Made by a program: the position numbers and the translations under genes
The notes under the pieces: generated by a model
Database searches by the model: none
Told to the model about the DNA's origin: nothing
What the model saw: the letters and a program-made list of their open reading frames with translations, nothing else
Shown here: positions 1-9,565 of the stretch, one piece after another
How positions within the stretch are numbered: the first letter of the stretch is position 1
How the letters are laid out: every line of letters starts with the position of its first letter
Assembly (NCBI GenBank): GCA_027069285.1
Contig: JALXEW010000273.1
Coordinates: 1 to 37,571, forward strand
Reading direction: 5' to 3'
DNA: 37,571 nt
Source of the DNA: Ardenticatenia bacterium
Lineage (GTDB): Bacteria > Chloroflexota > Anaerolineae > Aggregatilineales > JALXEW01

Positions 1-521
1 CCGCCGATACCATAGGTCCGCCGTTAGCCGTCGCGGCCACACCTTCGCCGACGCCCACCTACACCCCCCTCCCCCGTTCCACTGACATATTCTCCGGCGA
101 AGTTGAGGCCACCTTCACATTCACGCCAACGCCGCCCGGCACCGTCATACCGGATGCCCCGCCGCCGATAGGCTGCAACGACCCAGGGGCGATCATAACA
201 TTGCCCGTTAACGGCCAGGTCATACAAGAGGCCATCCCGGTTACCGGCTCGGCCAGCACCCCTGGCTTTGCCTCATACAAATTCGAACTCAACGGCCCCA
301 GCACCAACGACGTCTGGTCGGTGCTGCGGACGTACACCACCCCCGTCGAAAACGGCGTCCTGGGTCAACTGGACGGATCGGCATTTCTGCCGGGCATGTA
401 CCAATTCCGGCTCACAGTAGTGGATACCACCGATCACCCGATAGCCAGCTGCACCATCACCATAGTGATCGCCGAGCCGGCCACGCCCACACCCACTCCC
501 AGCCCGATAGTCGGCCCCTGA
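1..521 (+). CDS. C-terminal part of a secreted/surface protein with Thr-Pro rich linkers (5' truncated by window)
   Basis: Frame 3 is open from the window start (ADTIGPPLAVAATPSPTPTYTPLPRST...) to TGA at 519-521. TPTP linkers are followed by a Gly/Thr/Val-rich beta-like domain ending ATPTPTPSPIVGP. Confidence 0.75.
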   Translation, partial: ADTIGPPLAVAATPSPTPTYTPLPRSTDIFSGEVEATFTFTPTPPGTVIPDAPPPIGCNDPGAIITLPVNGQVIQEAIPVTGSASTPGFASYKFELNGPSTNDVWSVLRTYTTPVENGVLGQLDGSAFLPGMYQFRLTVVDTTDHPIASCTITIVIAEPATPTPTPSPIVGP

Positions 522-522
522 A

Positions 523-1119
523 CTACTCCGACCTGCCGTCTGGCCGTCCGTAAAGCCACCAAAACGTATAGGAAGGATATGCCGGCAACAGAATCGGATC
601 CCAGATAAAATCGCCTGCGCGGAAAAATCCCCGCAGGCGCCCATCCAGCCTATCCTGGCGCTCCTGTGAGCTTTCCAGGTTCAAGTGCAGCGAATGGCCC
701 TCGGCGATCAAATGGTGGATTATCGTACGCTTTTCCGCCTCGGAAGGATAAGCATCCGAGCACCTCGCCACCGAATCATCGCACTCATCCAGGTACCACT
801 TCCAGGAATCCTGGCGGGCGTCCAACTCGCGCATGAGCTTAGCCTCGTAATGAGCCTGCCATTCGGCGCGGGCGATATTAAGGCTGGATTCGGCCAGTTC
901 CAGGATGGCACATTGCCGCTCGTCCAGGCGGTGACAGATGGCACGCAACCTGTGCAACCTCAGCAAAAACCCCCCAACCGTCATACGTGGCAGCTGAGGG
1001 TCTCCGAGATTGCCGTATAGGGGTTCCTCGTATAAGTAAACCTCAAGCGATTGGGCCATTGCCCGGATGGCCTGGACATCATGGTCTATATCGAATTTGA
1101 AATAACTTTTGCCGCTCAT
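523..1119 (-). CDS. Hypothetical protein (MSGKSYFKFDIDHDVQAIRAMAQ...)
   Basis: ORF 523..1245. The start at 1117-1119 is preferred because GGAGGGAATGTG-ATG gives a strong SD. No family recognised. Confidence 0.65.
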   Translation of the reverse strand: MSGKSYFKFDIDHDVQAIRAMAQSLEVYLYEEPLYGNLGDPQLPRMTVGGFLLRLHRLRAICHRLDERQCAILELAESSLNIARAEWQAHYEAKLMRELDARQDSWKWYLDECDDSVARCSDAYPSEAEKRTIIHHLIAEGHSLHLNLESSQERQDRLDGRLRGFFRAGDFIWDPILLPAYPSYTFWWLYGRPDGRSE

Positions 1120-1198
1120 CACATTCCCTCCGGGCCGGCGATCCGCCGCCTGGGCGTATAGGGGGCGGCGGAGCCGCCCCTGATTCCTTGTCGGTTCC

Positions 1199-1336
1199 TC
1201 ACGCGGGGGGTGTGATCTCCAGCCACTCCATAGCCTCATCGTCATCGTGCCTGAGCAAACGCCGTATGGTCATATAGGCACCGATGAGCATACCGACCAC
1301 CGCTCCCCATATCAGAGCCTTCTTCTCCAAGAGCAT
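1199..1336 (-). CDS. 45-aa single-pass membrane peptide MLLEKKALIWGAVVGMLIGAYMTIRRLLRHDDDEAMEWLEITPPA
   Basis: Read manually on the minus strand: 46 codons from ATG (1334-1336) to TGA (1199-1201). SD GGGAGGGAATGTC-ATG. Below the ORF-track length cut-off. Confidence 0.6.
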   Translation of the reverse strand: MLLEKKALIWGAVVGMLIGAYMTIRRLLRHDDDEAMEWLEITPPA

Positions 1337-1370
1337 GACATTCCCTCCCAAAAGGTACGATGGCACAGGC

Positions 1371-1775
1371 TCACACGTCCAGGCGCCTGGGGTTCTTATA
1401 AGCCGGGTGGCCCTGCACGGCCTGCCACCTGGCCTCGCGAGCCTTTGGGTCGGCGTGCCACTCGGTCACCACCCACCCATCAGAATCCTCATACCTCAGA
1501 GTTGGCGCGAACTTCAGCGCGTACCTGAGTGCCTCGGCCACCGCTGGCGCCTCACCTTCGCATCGCAAAGTCAGCCACCTGCCCGGCTCCCATTCGACGG
1601 CGATCCGCTTCCCCTTCCACCAGCCCTCGGCGCGGAACGGCGCCTCGGCTCGGACACATCTCACATAGGCACCGTTGACCCGTTCCGCCCACAGCGTGCG
1701 ATTTACCTGTGCAGTGATAACATGGGCCTGCGAGTCCGGTGAGCTGTAGAACCAGGCTCTGGCGTCAACGGTCAT
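1371..1775 (-). CDS. Hypothetical protein (134 aa)
   Basis: ORF with strong SD (GGAGGGAGAT-ATG); Trp-rich; no family recognised. Confidence 0.65.
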   Translation of the reverse strand: MTVDARAWFYSSPDSQAHVITAQVNRTLWAERVNGAYVRCVRAEAPFRAEGWWKGKRIAVEWEPGRWLTLRCEGEAPAVAEALRYALKFAPTLRYEDSDGWVVTEWHADPKAREARWQAVQGHPAYKNPRRLDV

Positions 1776-1824
1776 ATCTCCCTCCTATCGAAAGCGTGCC
1801 TCGTTGCGGACGTGAACGCATATG

Positions 1825-1854
1825 ACTATAGCTCGAAAGCGCACCACGGCGCAA
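1825..1854 (-). promoter_or_regulatory. Candidate sigma70-type promoter for the three minus-strand small ORFs
   Basis: On the minus strand: TTGCGC (1854-1849), 18-nt spacer, TATAGT (1830-1825). Confidence 0.4.
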
Positions 1855-1940
1855 AACCTTAACATAGAGGACAAGATCGCGGGCAAATCGGCCTGGGAAC
1901 CGGGCACACTCAGGTTGCCGTTGGGGGGATTCGTGCCGGT

Positions 1941-1969
1941 TTGGAGGGCGGCCAGACATCGAGTATGAT
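1941..1969 (+). promoter_or_regulatory. Candidate promoter for the MFS gene
   Basis: TTGGAG (1941-1946), N17, TATGAT (1964-1969). Confidence 0.45.
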
Positions 1970-2042
1970 AGGGTCACGCTCTTTTGCGAGGAGAAGAGGG
2001 CCGCTCCAGAAGTGGCCCGCCACAGATAGGCGTACACAGTGA

Positions 2043-3467
2043 GTGCAACTGGATATGGACCACACATTGCAGACGACCGGACAGGAGACCGCTGCCGGAG
2101 AAAAAATAGCCAGAATACCACCGACCGGGGATAACACCCATGCAACCCCCCGCACTATGGCCGATAGCATCAACACCGAGACCTTCCGCTCGCTGATGCG
2201 GAACCGCAGCTTCATGGTGCTATGGATCGGGCAGATAACCTCATATATAGGCGACCAATTCACGACGGTTGCCGCCATAGCAGTCATCAGCCAGATGGTC
2301 AGACTCGAGCAACTGGCCACCGGCGACGTGGGATTTTCCTCCGCCATGCCGGTAGCCTTGCTGGCCATCGCGATAACCCTTCCACAGATACTATTCGGCC
2401 TGGTTGCGGGCGTCTTCGTTGACCGGCTGGATCGTAAGTGGGTCATGTTTTCCACCGACGTAATTCGGGGCCTGCTCATCCTGATGACCCTATTTGTCCA
2501 CACGCCGGACGACTTCTGGATATTCTACCTGGTTGGCTTCGGCGTCTACACCGCCGGGATATTCTTCTACCCGGCTCGCAGCGCAGTCATGCCGAACATC
2601 ATGTCGACCGAGCGCCTGGCCGCTGCCAACGCGCTACTGGAAGCCGGATTCGTCATCGCACTGATATTCGGCTCCAGCATCGCCGGAGTGCTGGTTGACC
2701 ATAGCGGGCCATTTGGCACCAATGGGCCATACGTAGCCTTCACTTTTGACGCGGCCACCTACTTCTTCTCCGCCCTGATGATACTCATCATGCGTGTGCC
2801 CAAGCGCAAAGCACCGGAAACCCCACCGGCCACGTTCCGCGAGGTATGGAACGACCTCGTTACCGGGCTACGTTACACATGGAAGACCGTAGAGCTACGC
2901 TCCATCATGGCCCTATCGGTTGTCACCGCCTTCAGCCTGGGCATGGTCATAATCCTATCGCTGGAGTATCTGGAAAACACCTTGCATATCGGCCCATCGG
3001 GCTTTGGGCTGGTGATCGCGATGCTGGGCATAGGCGTGGTAGTCGGCGGCATCTTCATCCAGCGCCTTTCCAGGTACCTGCCGACCGACCGGCTGACCGC
3101 CCTGGCCCTCACCATCAACGGATTAGCCGTAATGGGATTTGTGCTCAAACCGCGATTCGGCATCGTACTCAGCTTCGCCTGGCTGATCGGCATAAGCCTG
3201 GTCGTGGCCCGGACGGTGCTCTCGACTCTCACCCAGGCCATTCCCCCGGACGATTTGCGCGGAAGAGTACAAAGCGCGTATAACCTGATCACACAGATAG
3301 CGACCACATCCGCCATAGGCATCGGGGGCGTGGCCGCGCAATACTTAAGCAGCCGGTCGGTATTCCTGACCGCCGGCCTGATCACCCTGGCATCTGCCGC
3401 AGCGTCGCTTGTGGCGCTGCGAGGGGTGGATGAAACCGTTTACGGTAAAGGAGGAGGTACAACATGA
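2043..3467 (+). CDS. MFS family transporter (MFS_3/enterobactin-exporter-like)
   Basis: 474-aa multi-TM protein, GTG start; motif-A-like VAGVFVDRLDRKWVM; 'MRNRSFMVLWIGQITSYIGDQF' N-terminus typical of this MFS group. Confidence 0.88.
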   Translation: MQLDMDHTLQTTGQETAAGEKIARIPPTGDNTHATPRTMADSINTETFRSLMRNRSFMVLWIGQITSYIGDQFTTVAAIAVISQMVRLEQLATGDVGFSSAMPVALLAIAITLPQILFGLVAGVFVDRLDRKWVMFSTDVIRGLLILMTLFVHTPDDFWIFYLVGFGVYTAGIFFYPARSAVMPNIMSTERLAAANALLEAGFVIALIFGSSIAGVLVDHSGPFGTNGPYVAFTFDAATYFFSALMILIMRVPKRKAPETPPATFREVWNDLVTGLRYTWKTVELRSIMALSVVTAFSLGMVIILSLEYLENTLHIGPSGFGLVIAMLGIGVVVGGIFIQRLSRYLPTDRLTALALTINGLAVMGFVLKPRFGIVLSFAWLIGISLVVARTVLSTLTQAIPPDDLRGRVQSAYNLITQIATTSAIGIGGVAAQYLSSRSVFLTAGLITLASAAASLVALRGVDETVYGKGGGTT

Positions 3468-3862
3468 GGAGCAAATTTTTCCTGCTGATAGTCGCTGTCC
3501 TATTGGGGGCGTGGCTACTTTCGGCCTGTGGCGGCGCCACTCCGACCCCTACACCGGAGCCAACCGAAGAAGAAGCCACCGTAGAGCCAACCGCTGAAGA
3601 AGCCGAAGAAGAACCCACCGCAGAGGAAGAAGAAGCCACACCGGAGGAAGCCGAAGAAGAAGGCGCAGCCGAAGAAGAAGCCATTGATGGCGAGACCCTG
3701 GTGCAGGAACGCTGCACCGTCTGTCACGACACTGGCCGCATCGATAGAGAAGATCACACCGAAGAAGAATGGGCCGAAGTCGTGGACGAAATGATCGAAA
3801 AAGGCGCCGAACTCACCGACGAAGAACGTCAGATCGTCATCGAATACCTGGCTTCCAGGTAA
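3464..3862 (+). CDS. Lipoprotein with a Glu-rich linker and a mini cytochrome-c-like CxxCH domain
   Basis: Lipobox LLSACGG; linker EEEATVEPTAEEAEEEPTAEEEEATPEEAEEEG; LVQERCTVCHDTGRI (CxxCH); ATGA overlap with the MFS stop. Confidence 0.8.
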   Translation: MRSKFFLLIVAVLLGAWLLSACGGATPTPTPEPTEEEATVEPTAEEAEEEPTAEEEEATPEEAEEEGAAEEEAIDGETLVQERCTVCHDTGRIDREDHTEEEWAEVVDEMIEKGAELTDEERQIVIEYLASR

Positions 3863-3890
3863 AACACCACCCCAGGCAGAGCTGGAACCC

Positions 3891-3924
3891 TTCGCACCTA
3901 CGGGGCCTACCCCGTGGGTGCGAA
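3891..3924 (+). terminator. Strong intrinsic terminator-like hairpin
   Basis: TTCGCACCTACGGGG-CCTA-CCCCGTGGGTGCGAA: 15-bp stem with one G-U pair, followed by TATTTATT. Confidence 0.85.
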
Positions 3925-3948
3925 TATTTATTGCCGATATAAGAATTA

Positions 3949-3977
3949 TTGACACCACCATCGCCGCGTGTTATAAT
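3949..3977 (+). promoter_or_regulatory. Consensus sigma70-type promoter for the suf operon
   Basis: TTGACA (3949-3954), N17, TATAAT (3972-3977), with extended -10 TGT; SD GAGGAGGTAAC precedes the sufC ATG at 4019. Confidence 0.88.
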
Positions 3978-4018
3978 CCCGCCCGCTTGAAGCCCCGGTA
4001 GGGGCACGAGGAGGTAAC

Positions 4019-4804
4019 ATGAGCGCCACGTTGGAGATACGCAACCTGCACGTCTCGGTGGAGGGACGACTCATACTTAACGGCGTGAACCTGACCGTGC
4101 GTCAGGGCGAAATCCATGCCCTGATGGGGCCTAACGGCTCCGGCAAAAGCACATTAGCCAACACCATCATGGGTCATCCGGCCTACATAGTCGAACAAGG
4201 CGACATCCTGTTTGACGGCCAAAGCATCCTCGACCTCAAAACCGACGAGCGTGCCAGACTGGGCCTCTTCCTGGCCTTCCAGTACCCGGTCGCGATACCC
4301 GGAGTCACCGTCGCCAACTTCATCCGCACCGCCATTAACGCCCGTCGCCGGGCACTCGACCCCCAGGATAAAGGCATCTCGATCCCCGAATTCCGCAAAC
4401 TGCTCAAGGCCAAAATGGACTTCCTGCAAATGGACTACAACTTTGCGGGCCGCTACCTGAACGACGGATTTTCCGGCGGCGAGAAAAAGCGAGTAGAAGT
4501 CCTGCAACTTGCCGCATTAGAACCCAAGATCGCCATCCTGGACGAGACCGATTCCGGCCTGGATATAGACGCCCTACGGATAGTAGCCGAAGGCGTCAAC
4601 GCCCTTGCCGGGCCGAGCCTGGGCGTACTGGTGATCACCCACTACCAACGCATACTCAACTACATCAAGCCCCAGTACGTGCACATCATGCTCGAAGGCC
4701 GGATAGTGGAAAGCGGTGGCGCCGATATGGCACTGAAACTGGAAGAAAAAGGCTACGACTGGGTTCGCGAGAAATACGGAAACGGCGCCCCACAGGCAGT
4801 CTGA
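4019..4804 (+). CDS. sufC: Fe-S cluster assembly ATPase SufC
   Basis: ABC ATPase: Walker [10 protein letters not shown], signature [26 protein letters not shown]; adjacent to sufB. Confidence 0.97.
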   Translation: MSATLEIRNLHVSVEGRLILNGVNLTVRQGEIHALMGPNGSGKSTLANTIMGHPAYIVEQGDILFDGQSILDLKTDERARLGLFLAFQYPVAIPGVTVANFIRTAINARRRALDPQDKGISIPEFRKLLKAKMDFLQMDYNFAGRYLNDGFSGGEKKRVEVLQLAALEPKIAILDETDSGLDIDALRIVAEGVNALAGPSLGVLVITHYQRILNYIKPQYVHIMLEGRIVESGGADMALKLEEKGYDWVREKYGNGAPQAV

Positions 4805-4834
4805 ACCGCCCGTGGGCCTTGTGAGAGGTGAAGC

Positions 4835-6256
4835 ATGGCAACCGGCGGCAAAGCCGATGAGCTACGTGGCATAAGAGAGGATTACGAACAAAAATACGGC
4901 TTCCACACCCCCGAAGAATACGTCTTCAAGGCCCGCAAGGGCCTTGACCGCGAAATAGTGGAGCAGATCTCGTACATGAAGGGCGAGCCGGACTGGATGC
5001 GCGAATTTCGGCTCCGGGCGCTCGACATATTCTTCAAAAAACCGATGCCCACCTGGGGCGCCGACCTGAGCGAGATAAACTTCGACGACATATACTACTA
5101 CATCAAGCCCGCCGACCAGCAAGTTCGCGATTGGGACGACGTACCCGAATACATCAAAGAGACCTTTGAACGTCTGGGGGTGCCGGAGGCCGAACGCAAA
5201 TTCCTGGCCGGAGTCGGCGCCCAATTCGAAAGCGAAGTCGTCTACCACAACATCCAAAAGCACCTGGAAGACCAGGGCGTGATCTTCCTGGATATGGACT
5301 CCGGCTTGCGGAAATACCCCGACCTGGTAAAAGAATACTTTGGCAAACTCGTCCCGCCCACCGATAACAAATTCGCCGCACTCAACTCGGCGGTATGGAG
5401 CGGCGGCACCTTCATATACGTCCCCCCCGGCGTACACGTAGACATGCCGCTCCAGGCATACTTCCGCATCAACGCCCAGAACATGGGCCAATTTGAGCGC
5501 ACCCTGATAATCGCCGACGAAGACTCCTACGTCCATTACGTCGAAGGCTGCACCGCCGTCATATACTCCACCGATAGCCTCCACAGCGCCGTAGTCGAGA
5601 TATTCGTCAAACCCGGTGCCAGAGTGCGCTACAGCACGATTCAGAACTGGTCGAACAACGTCTACAACCTGGTGACCAAACGGGCCGCTGCCTACCGTGA
5701 TGCCACCATGGAGTGGATTGACGGCAATATCGGCTCCAAAGTGACGATGAAATACCCTGCCGTATTGCTGATGGAGCCGGGCGCCCACGGCGAAATGCTC
5801 TCGATAGCGTTTGCCGGGCGCGGCCAGCATCAGGATGCGGGCGGCAAAATGATCCACCTGGCCCCCCATACCACCTCGCAGATCGTCAGCAAAAGCATCA
5901 GCAAAGACGGCGGCAGGTCCACCTATCGCGGACTGGTCAGAGTGCGCAAGGGCGCCCACGGCTGTCGCAGCAAAGTCACATGTGACGCCCTGATACTGGA
6001 CGAACACAGCCGCAGCGACACCTACCCCGTCATCGAAGTCGGCGAGCAAGACGTAGAGATCGGCCACGAAGCATCCGTCAGCCGGGTCACCGAAGAACAA
6101 CTCTTCTACCTGATGAGCCGTGGATTGGATGAGGAACAATCGAACGTCATGGTAGTCAGCGGGTTCATCGAACCATTTGTCAAAGAGCTCCCTATGGAAT
6201 ACGCCGTTGAGATGAACCGCCTGATCGCATTACAAATGGAAGGTTCCGTCGGATAA
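4835..6256 (+). CDS. sufB: Fe-S cluster assembly protein SufB
   Basis: SufB-type sequence ([20 protein letters not shown]..., [55 protein letters not shown]). Confidence 0.97.
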   Translation: MATGGKADELRGIREDYEQKYGFHTPEEYVFKARKGLDREIVEQISYMKGEPDWMREFRLRALDIFFKKPMPTWGADLSEINFDDIYYYIKPADQQVRDWDDVPEYIKETFERLGVPEAERKFLAGVGAQFESEVVYHNIQKHLEDQGVIFLDMDSGLRKYPDLVKEYFGKLVPPTDNKFAALNSAVWSGGTFIYVPPGVHVDMPLQAYFRINAQNMGQFERTLIIADEDSYVHYVEGCTAVIYSTDSLHSAVVEIFVKPGARVRYSTIQNWSNNVYNLVTKRAAAYRDATMEWIDGNIGSKVTMKYPAVLLMEPGAHGEMLSIAFAGRGQHQDAGGKMIHLAPHTTSQIVSKSISKDGGRSTYRGLVRVRKGAHGCRSKVTCDALILDEHSRSDTYPVIEVGEQDVEIGHEASVSRVTEEQLFYLMSRGLDEEQSNVMVVSGFIEPFVKELPMEYAVEMNRLIALQMEGSVG

Positions 6257-7566
6257 TGACCAAACGCATCACATCGCTCCGCCCGATACCATACATCCGC
6301 GCAGACGTGGAAGAACTATCCCGCTCCCGCTCCGAGCCGGCCTGGCTCCTGGAGCGTCGTTTGCGGGCGTGGGAGATATTCGAGTCGCTCCCCATGCCGG
6401 GACCCAAAGACGAAAGCTGGCGTCGCACCGACTACCGCGCCATTAAATGGGACGCCGTAGCTCACCTCGTCCCCGGTCGGCAAGCGCCGACCGGATTACC
6501 CGAAAGCGACTCCGACGGCGGCCTGATCGTCCAATCCGGCGCCGAGACCGTTCGGGCGCAACTTGCCGGAGAACTTGCCGCCAAAGGCGTCATATTCACC
6601 GACTTGACAACCGCGCTCGCCGAACACGGCGGACTCCTGCGCGAGCACCTGATGACCCGTGCCGTCCTGCCCGAAAACGGCAAATTCGCCGCCCTTCACG
6701 GCGCATTATGGACGCATGGGATACTACTTTACGTGCCGCGTGGGGTAGACGTGACATTACCGCTACACTCGATCTGGTGGGCGGGCGAACCCGGCACCAT
6801 CATGGGCCACGTGCTGATAGTCCTGGATGAAAACGCATCCGTCTCATACATCCACGAGACAGCATCGCCCACGCTGCAGGAACAGGCCCTATCGGTTGGG
6901 GCCACCGAGATCATCCTCGGCCCAAATTCATCCCTGAGATACGTCCAAATCCAGAACTGGGGGCGCCATACATTTGAATTCGGCCATAACCATGCCCTGT
7001 TGACCCGTGACGCCCATCTGGAATGGGTCATAAACAGCATCGGCTCCAGATTAAGCAAATCATTCGTGCGCGTGGAACTGGAAGGTGAGGGCGCCTCGGC
7101 CACCGTATCCGGCATCTACTTCGCCTCCGACGGCCAATTACTGGATCACGATACCCGGCAGAACCACAAAGCCCCTCGCACCACCAGCAACCTCCTGTTC
7201 AAAGGAGCCGTCAAAGGCACCGGACGCTCCGTATGGCAGGGCATGATCCACGTACATCCCGGCGCCCAAAAGATAGACGGCTTCCAGGAAAGTCGTACAC
7301 TGCTCCTGAGCGAGGGCGCACATGCCGATAACATCCCCGGCCTGGAGATCGAAGCCGATGACGTGAAATGCTCACATGCTGCAACCGTTGGCCGACTGGA
7401 AGAGGAACCGATATACTACCTGATGACACGTGGGGTTCCGCGCGCCGAAGCGGAAAGGCTCATCATCGAAGGCTTTTTCGCCCAGGTGATGGACCGTATA
7501 CCGTTTGCGAGCGTCAGGGAGCGGCTGGGAGAAGAGATCGCCGGTCGGCTGAACGGCTCCGGCTGA
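6256..7566 (+). CDS. sufD: Fe-S cluster assembly protein SufD
   Basis: SufB/D core fold; TAATG overlap with sufB; YVPRGVDVTLPLHSIWW, SDGQLLDHDTRQNHKAPRTTSNLLFKGAVKGTGRSVWQGMIHVHPGAQKIDGFQ. Confidence 0.95.
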   Translation: MTKRITSLRPIPYIRADVEELSRSRSEPAWLLERRLRAWEIFESLPMPGPKDESWRRTDYRAIKWDAVAHLVPGRQAPTGLPESDSDGGLIVQSGAETVRAQLAGELAAKGVIFTDLTTALAEHGGLLREHLMTRAVLPENGKFAALHGALWTHGILLYVPRGVDVTLPLHSIWWAGEPGTIMGHVLIVLDENASVSYIHETASPTLQEQALSVGATEIILGPNSSLRYVQIQNWGRHTFEFGHNHALLTRDAHLEWVINSIGSRLSKSFVRVELEGEGASATVSGIYFASDGQLLDHDTRQNHKAPRTTSNLLFKGAVKGTGRSVWQGMIHVHPGAQKIDGFQESRTLLLSEGAHADNIPGLEIEADDVKCSHAATVGRLEEEPIYYLMTRGVPRAEAERLIIEGFFAQVMDRIPFASVRERLGEEIAGRLNGSG

Positions 7567-7625
7567 GCCTCTCCACCCCGACGTGCCGTTTACAAGAGAG
7601 CCTCTTTTACGGACAAGGGGGGTAT

Positions 7626-8876
7626 ATGTGTAGCAGCGAGATACAATCTCCTCTCGACGCGGAAGCCATCCGCGCCGATTTCCCCGTCTTGGGCCGAGAA
7701 GCCAGGCCCGGAGTACCTCTGGTTTACCTTGACAATGCCGCAACTTCCCAAAAGCCCCGCCCGGTCATCGAAGCGATAGAACATTTCTACTCCCACTATA
7801 ATGCCAACGTCCATCGCGGCATCCACGCCCTGAGCGAGGAGGCCACCATTGCCTACGAAGGTGCCCGCGACAAAATCGCCGCCTTCATCAACGCCTCGTC
7901 TCGCAAAGAAGTCATATTCACTCGCGGCACCACCGAAGGCATCAACCTGGTTGCCTCCACCTGGGGGCGGGCCAACATCGGCCCGGGTGACGTGATCCTC
8001 ACCACGCAGATGGAGCACCACTCCAACCTGGTGCCCTGGCAACTGCTTGCCCAGGAAAAAGGCGCCGAACTTCGCTTCATCCCCGCCACCCAAGAGGGCG
8101 AACTCGACCTGAGTGGCCTGGATGACCTGCTGGACGGCCCGGTCAAGATCGTGGCCGTCATGCACGTATCCAACGTCCTGGGAACCATCAACCCCATCAA
8201 GCAGATCATAGATAAAGCCCATCAGGCCGGCGCCGTCGTGTTGATAGATGGTGCCCAGAGCGTCCCCCACATGCCGATTGACGTCCAGGAGCTGGGGATG
8301 GACTTTCTGGCCTTTTCCGGCCACAAAATGCTCGGCCCCACCGGGATCGGAGTGCTCTATGGGCGGCGCGAACTGCTTGAGGAAATGCCGCCTTATATGG
8401 GCGGCGGCGACATGATCAGGCGCGTTGAGCTGAGCCATAGCGAGTGGAACGAGCTACCCTGGAAATTCGAAGCCGGCACGCCAAACATCGCCGGTGGGAT
8501 CGGGCTGGGAGTTGCGGTCGAATACCTTTCCAGGATCGGCATGGAAAAAATACTCGCCCACGAGCAAGAGCTGACCGCCTACGCGCTCGAACGCCTTTCC
8601 GAAGTGCCCGGCCTGAAAGTCTACGGCCCGCCTGCCGAAAAGAAATGCGGAGTCGCCTCATTTTGCATCGAAGGCCTGCACCCGCATGACATGGCCCAAC
8701 TGCTTGATGCAGAAGGAGTTGCCGTACGGGCCGGTCACCACTGTGCGCAGCCGCTGCACATGGTGCTTGGAGCGCCGGCCACCACGCGCGCCAGCTTCTA
8801 CCTTTACAACCTACCGGGAGAAGTTGACGCCTTAATAGAGGCCATATACAAAGCAAAGGCCAGATTCTCGCTCTGA
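7626..8876 (+). CDS. sufS: Cysteine desulfurase SufS
   Basis: VYLDNAATSQKP, FSGHKMLGPTGIGVLYG (PLP Lys), RAGHHCAQP active-site Cys. ATG at 7626 preferred over the longer ORF start at 7368. Confidence 0.95.
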   Translation: MCSSEIQSPLDAEAIRADFPVLGREARPGVPLVYLDNAATSQKPRPVIEAIEHFYSHYNANVHRGIHALSEEATIAYEGARDKIAAFINASSRKEVIFTRGTTEGINLVASTWGRANIGPGDVILTTQMEHHSNLVPWQLLAQEKGAELRFIPATQEGELDLSGLDDLLDGPVKIVAVMHVSNVLGTINPIKQIIDKAHQAGAVVLIDGAQSVPHMPIDVQELGMDFLAFSGHKMLGPTGIGVLYGRRELLEEMPPYMGGGDMIRRVELSHSEWNELPWKFEAGTPNIAGGIGLGVAVEYLSRIGMEKILAHEQELTAYALERLSEVPGLKVYGPPAEKKCGVASFCIEGLHPHDMAQLLDAEGVAVRAGHHCAQPLHMVLGAPATTRASFYLYNLPGEVDALIEAIYKAKARFSL

Positions 8877-8980
8877 GGCGCCGGAAACCGTAACGCATGG
8901 GGCGCGGTGCCGGAGCGATAGCCAGAATGACCGTTCCCGGCCCGCGTCCCCATAACTCGCCCGCTCACGGGAGGGAGATT

Positions 8981-9376
8981 ATGGACGACCTTTACCGGGA
9001 TAACATCCTGGATCACTTCACAAACCCGCGCAATCGCGGGCTTTTGGAAAACCCGGATATAGAATTCGCCGACGACAACCCGTTATGTGGCGATCACCTC
9101 CACTTCACCATGAAAGTGGACGAGAACGACAGAGTCGTAGAAGTCGGCTGGGAAGGACAGGGATGTGCCATCAGCCAGGCATCTGCCTCGATGATGAGCG
9201 AACACATCATCGGCAAGACCCTGGACGAGATACGGGGAATGACCAAGCGGGACGTATTGGATTTGCTTGGGATCGAACTGGGAGCGGTGCGCATCAAATG
9301 CGCCCTGCTATCCCTCAAAGTCATCAAAGCCGGCGCATATGGCCTTGACGGGCTGCCGGGCGACGAGGAAATATAA
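8981..9376 (+). CDS. sufU: SufU-type Fe-S assembly / sulfur-transfer protein
   Basis: NifU-N/IscU-like: NPLCGDHLHF, GWEGQGCAISQASASMM, RIKCALLSL. ATG at 8981 with SD GGGAGGGAG. Confidence 0.93.
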   Translation: MDDLYRDNILDHFTNPRNRGLLENPDIEFADDNPLCGDHLHFTMKVDENDRVVEVGWEGQGCAISQASASMMSEHIIGKTLDEIRGMTKRDVLDLLGIELGAVRIKCALLSLKVIKAGAYGLDGLPGDEEI

Positions 9377-9424
9377 GCGGCATAAAGCAAGGGAACCTGC
9401 CTTGCGATGAGCCGGAGAGTCTGT

Positions 9425-9448
9425 AGGCCGGGTTTCCGCACCCGGCCT
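9425..9448. terminator. Hairpin between convergent genes, candidate bidirectional terminator
   Basis: AGGCCGGGT-TTCCGC-ACCCGGCCT perfect 9-bp stem; no clear U-tract. Confidence 0.5.
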
Positions 9449-9565
9449 TAGACGTAAGCGGAGCGGATAAGCGTAGAAGCCCCGCCCTGTAGTGACCCGC
9501 AGGCCATGCGCCCCGGTTCCCATCACCGCCTTTAACAGCATGTATGGGGAGAACCTGCCTCAAGG

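Noticed and set aside
3515-3961. 148-aa minus-strand ORF rich in Phe/Gly
   Set aside because: Exact antisense of the GAAGAA-coded Glu linker and the terminator; artefact of low-complexity sequence.
4862-6139. 425-aa minus-strand ORF antisense to sufB
   Set aside because: Low-complexity Val/Phe/Gly/Ala-rich translation of the opposite strand of a well-supported sufB; a product of codon bias, with no recognisable domain.
7368-7625. N-terminal extension of the sufS ORF
   Set aside because: Overlaps the sufD coding region out of frame and lacks similarity to SufS N-termini; start at 7626 fits better.
7590-8438. 282-aa minus-strand ORF antisense to sufS
   Set aside because: Fully overlaps confident sufS; composition typical of a shadow ORF.
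9393-9560. 10-bp direct repeat GAACCTGCCT (9393-9402 and 9551-9560) in the sufU-flavodoxin gap
   Set aside because: Short, not adjacent to any transposase or attachment-like structure; could be chance. Only the 9425-9448 hairpin is kept.
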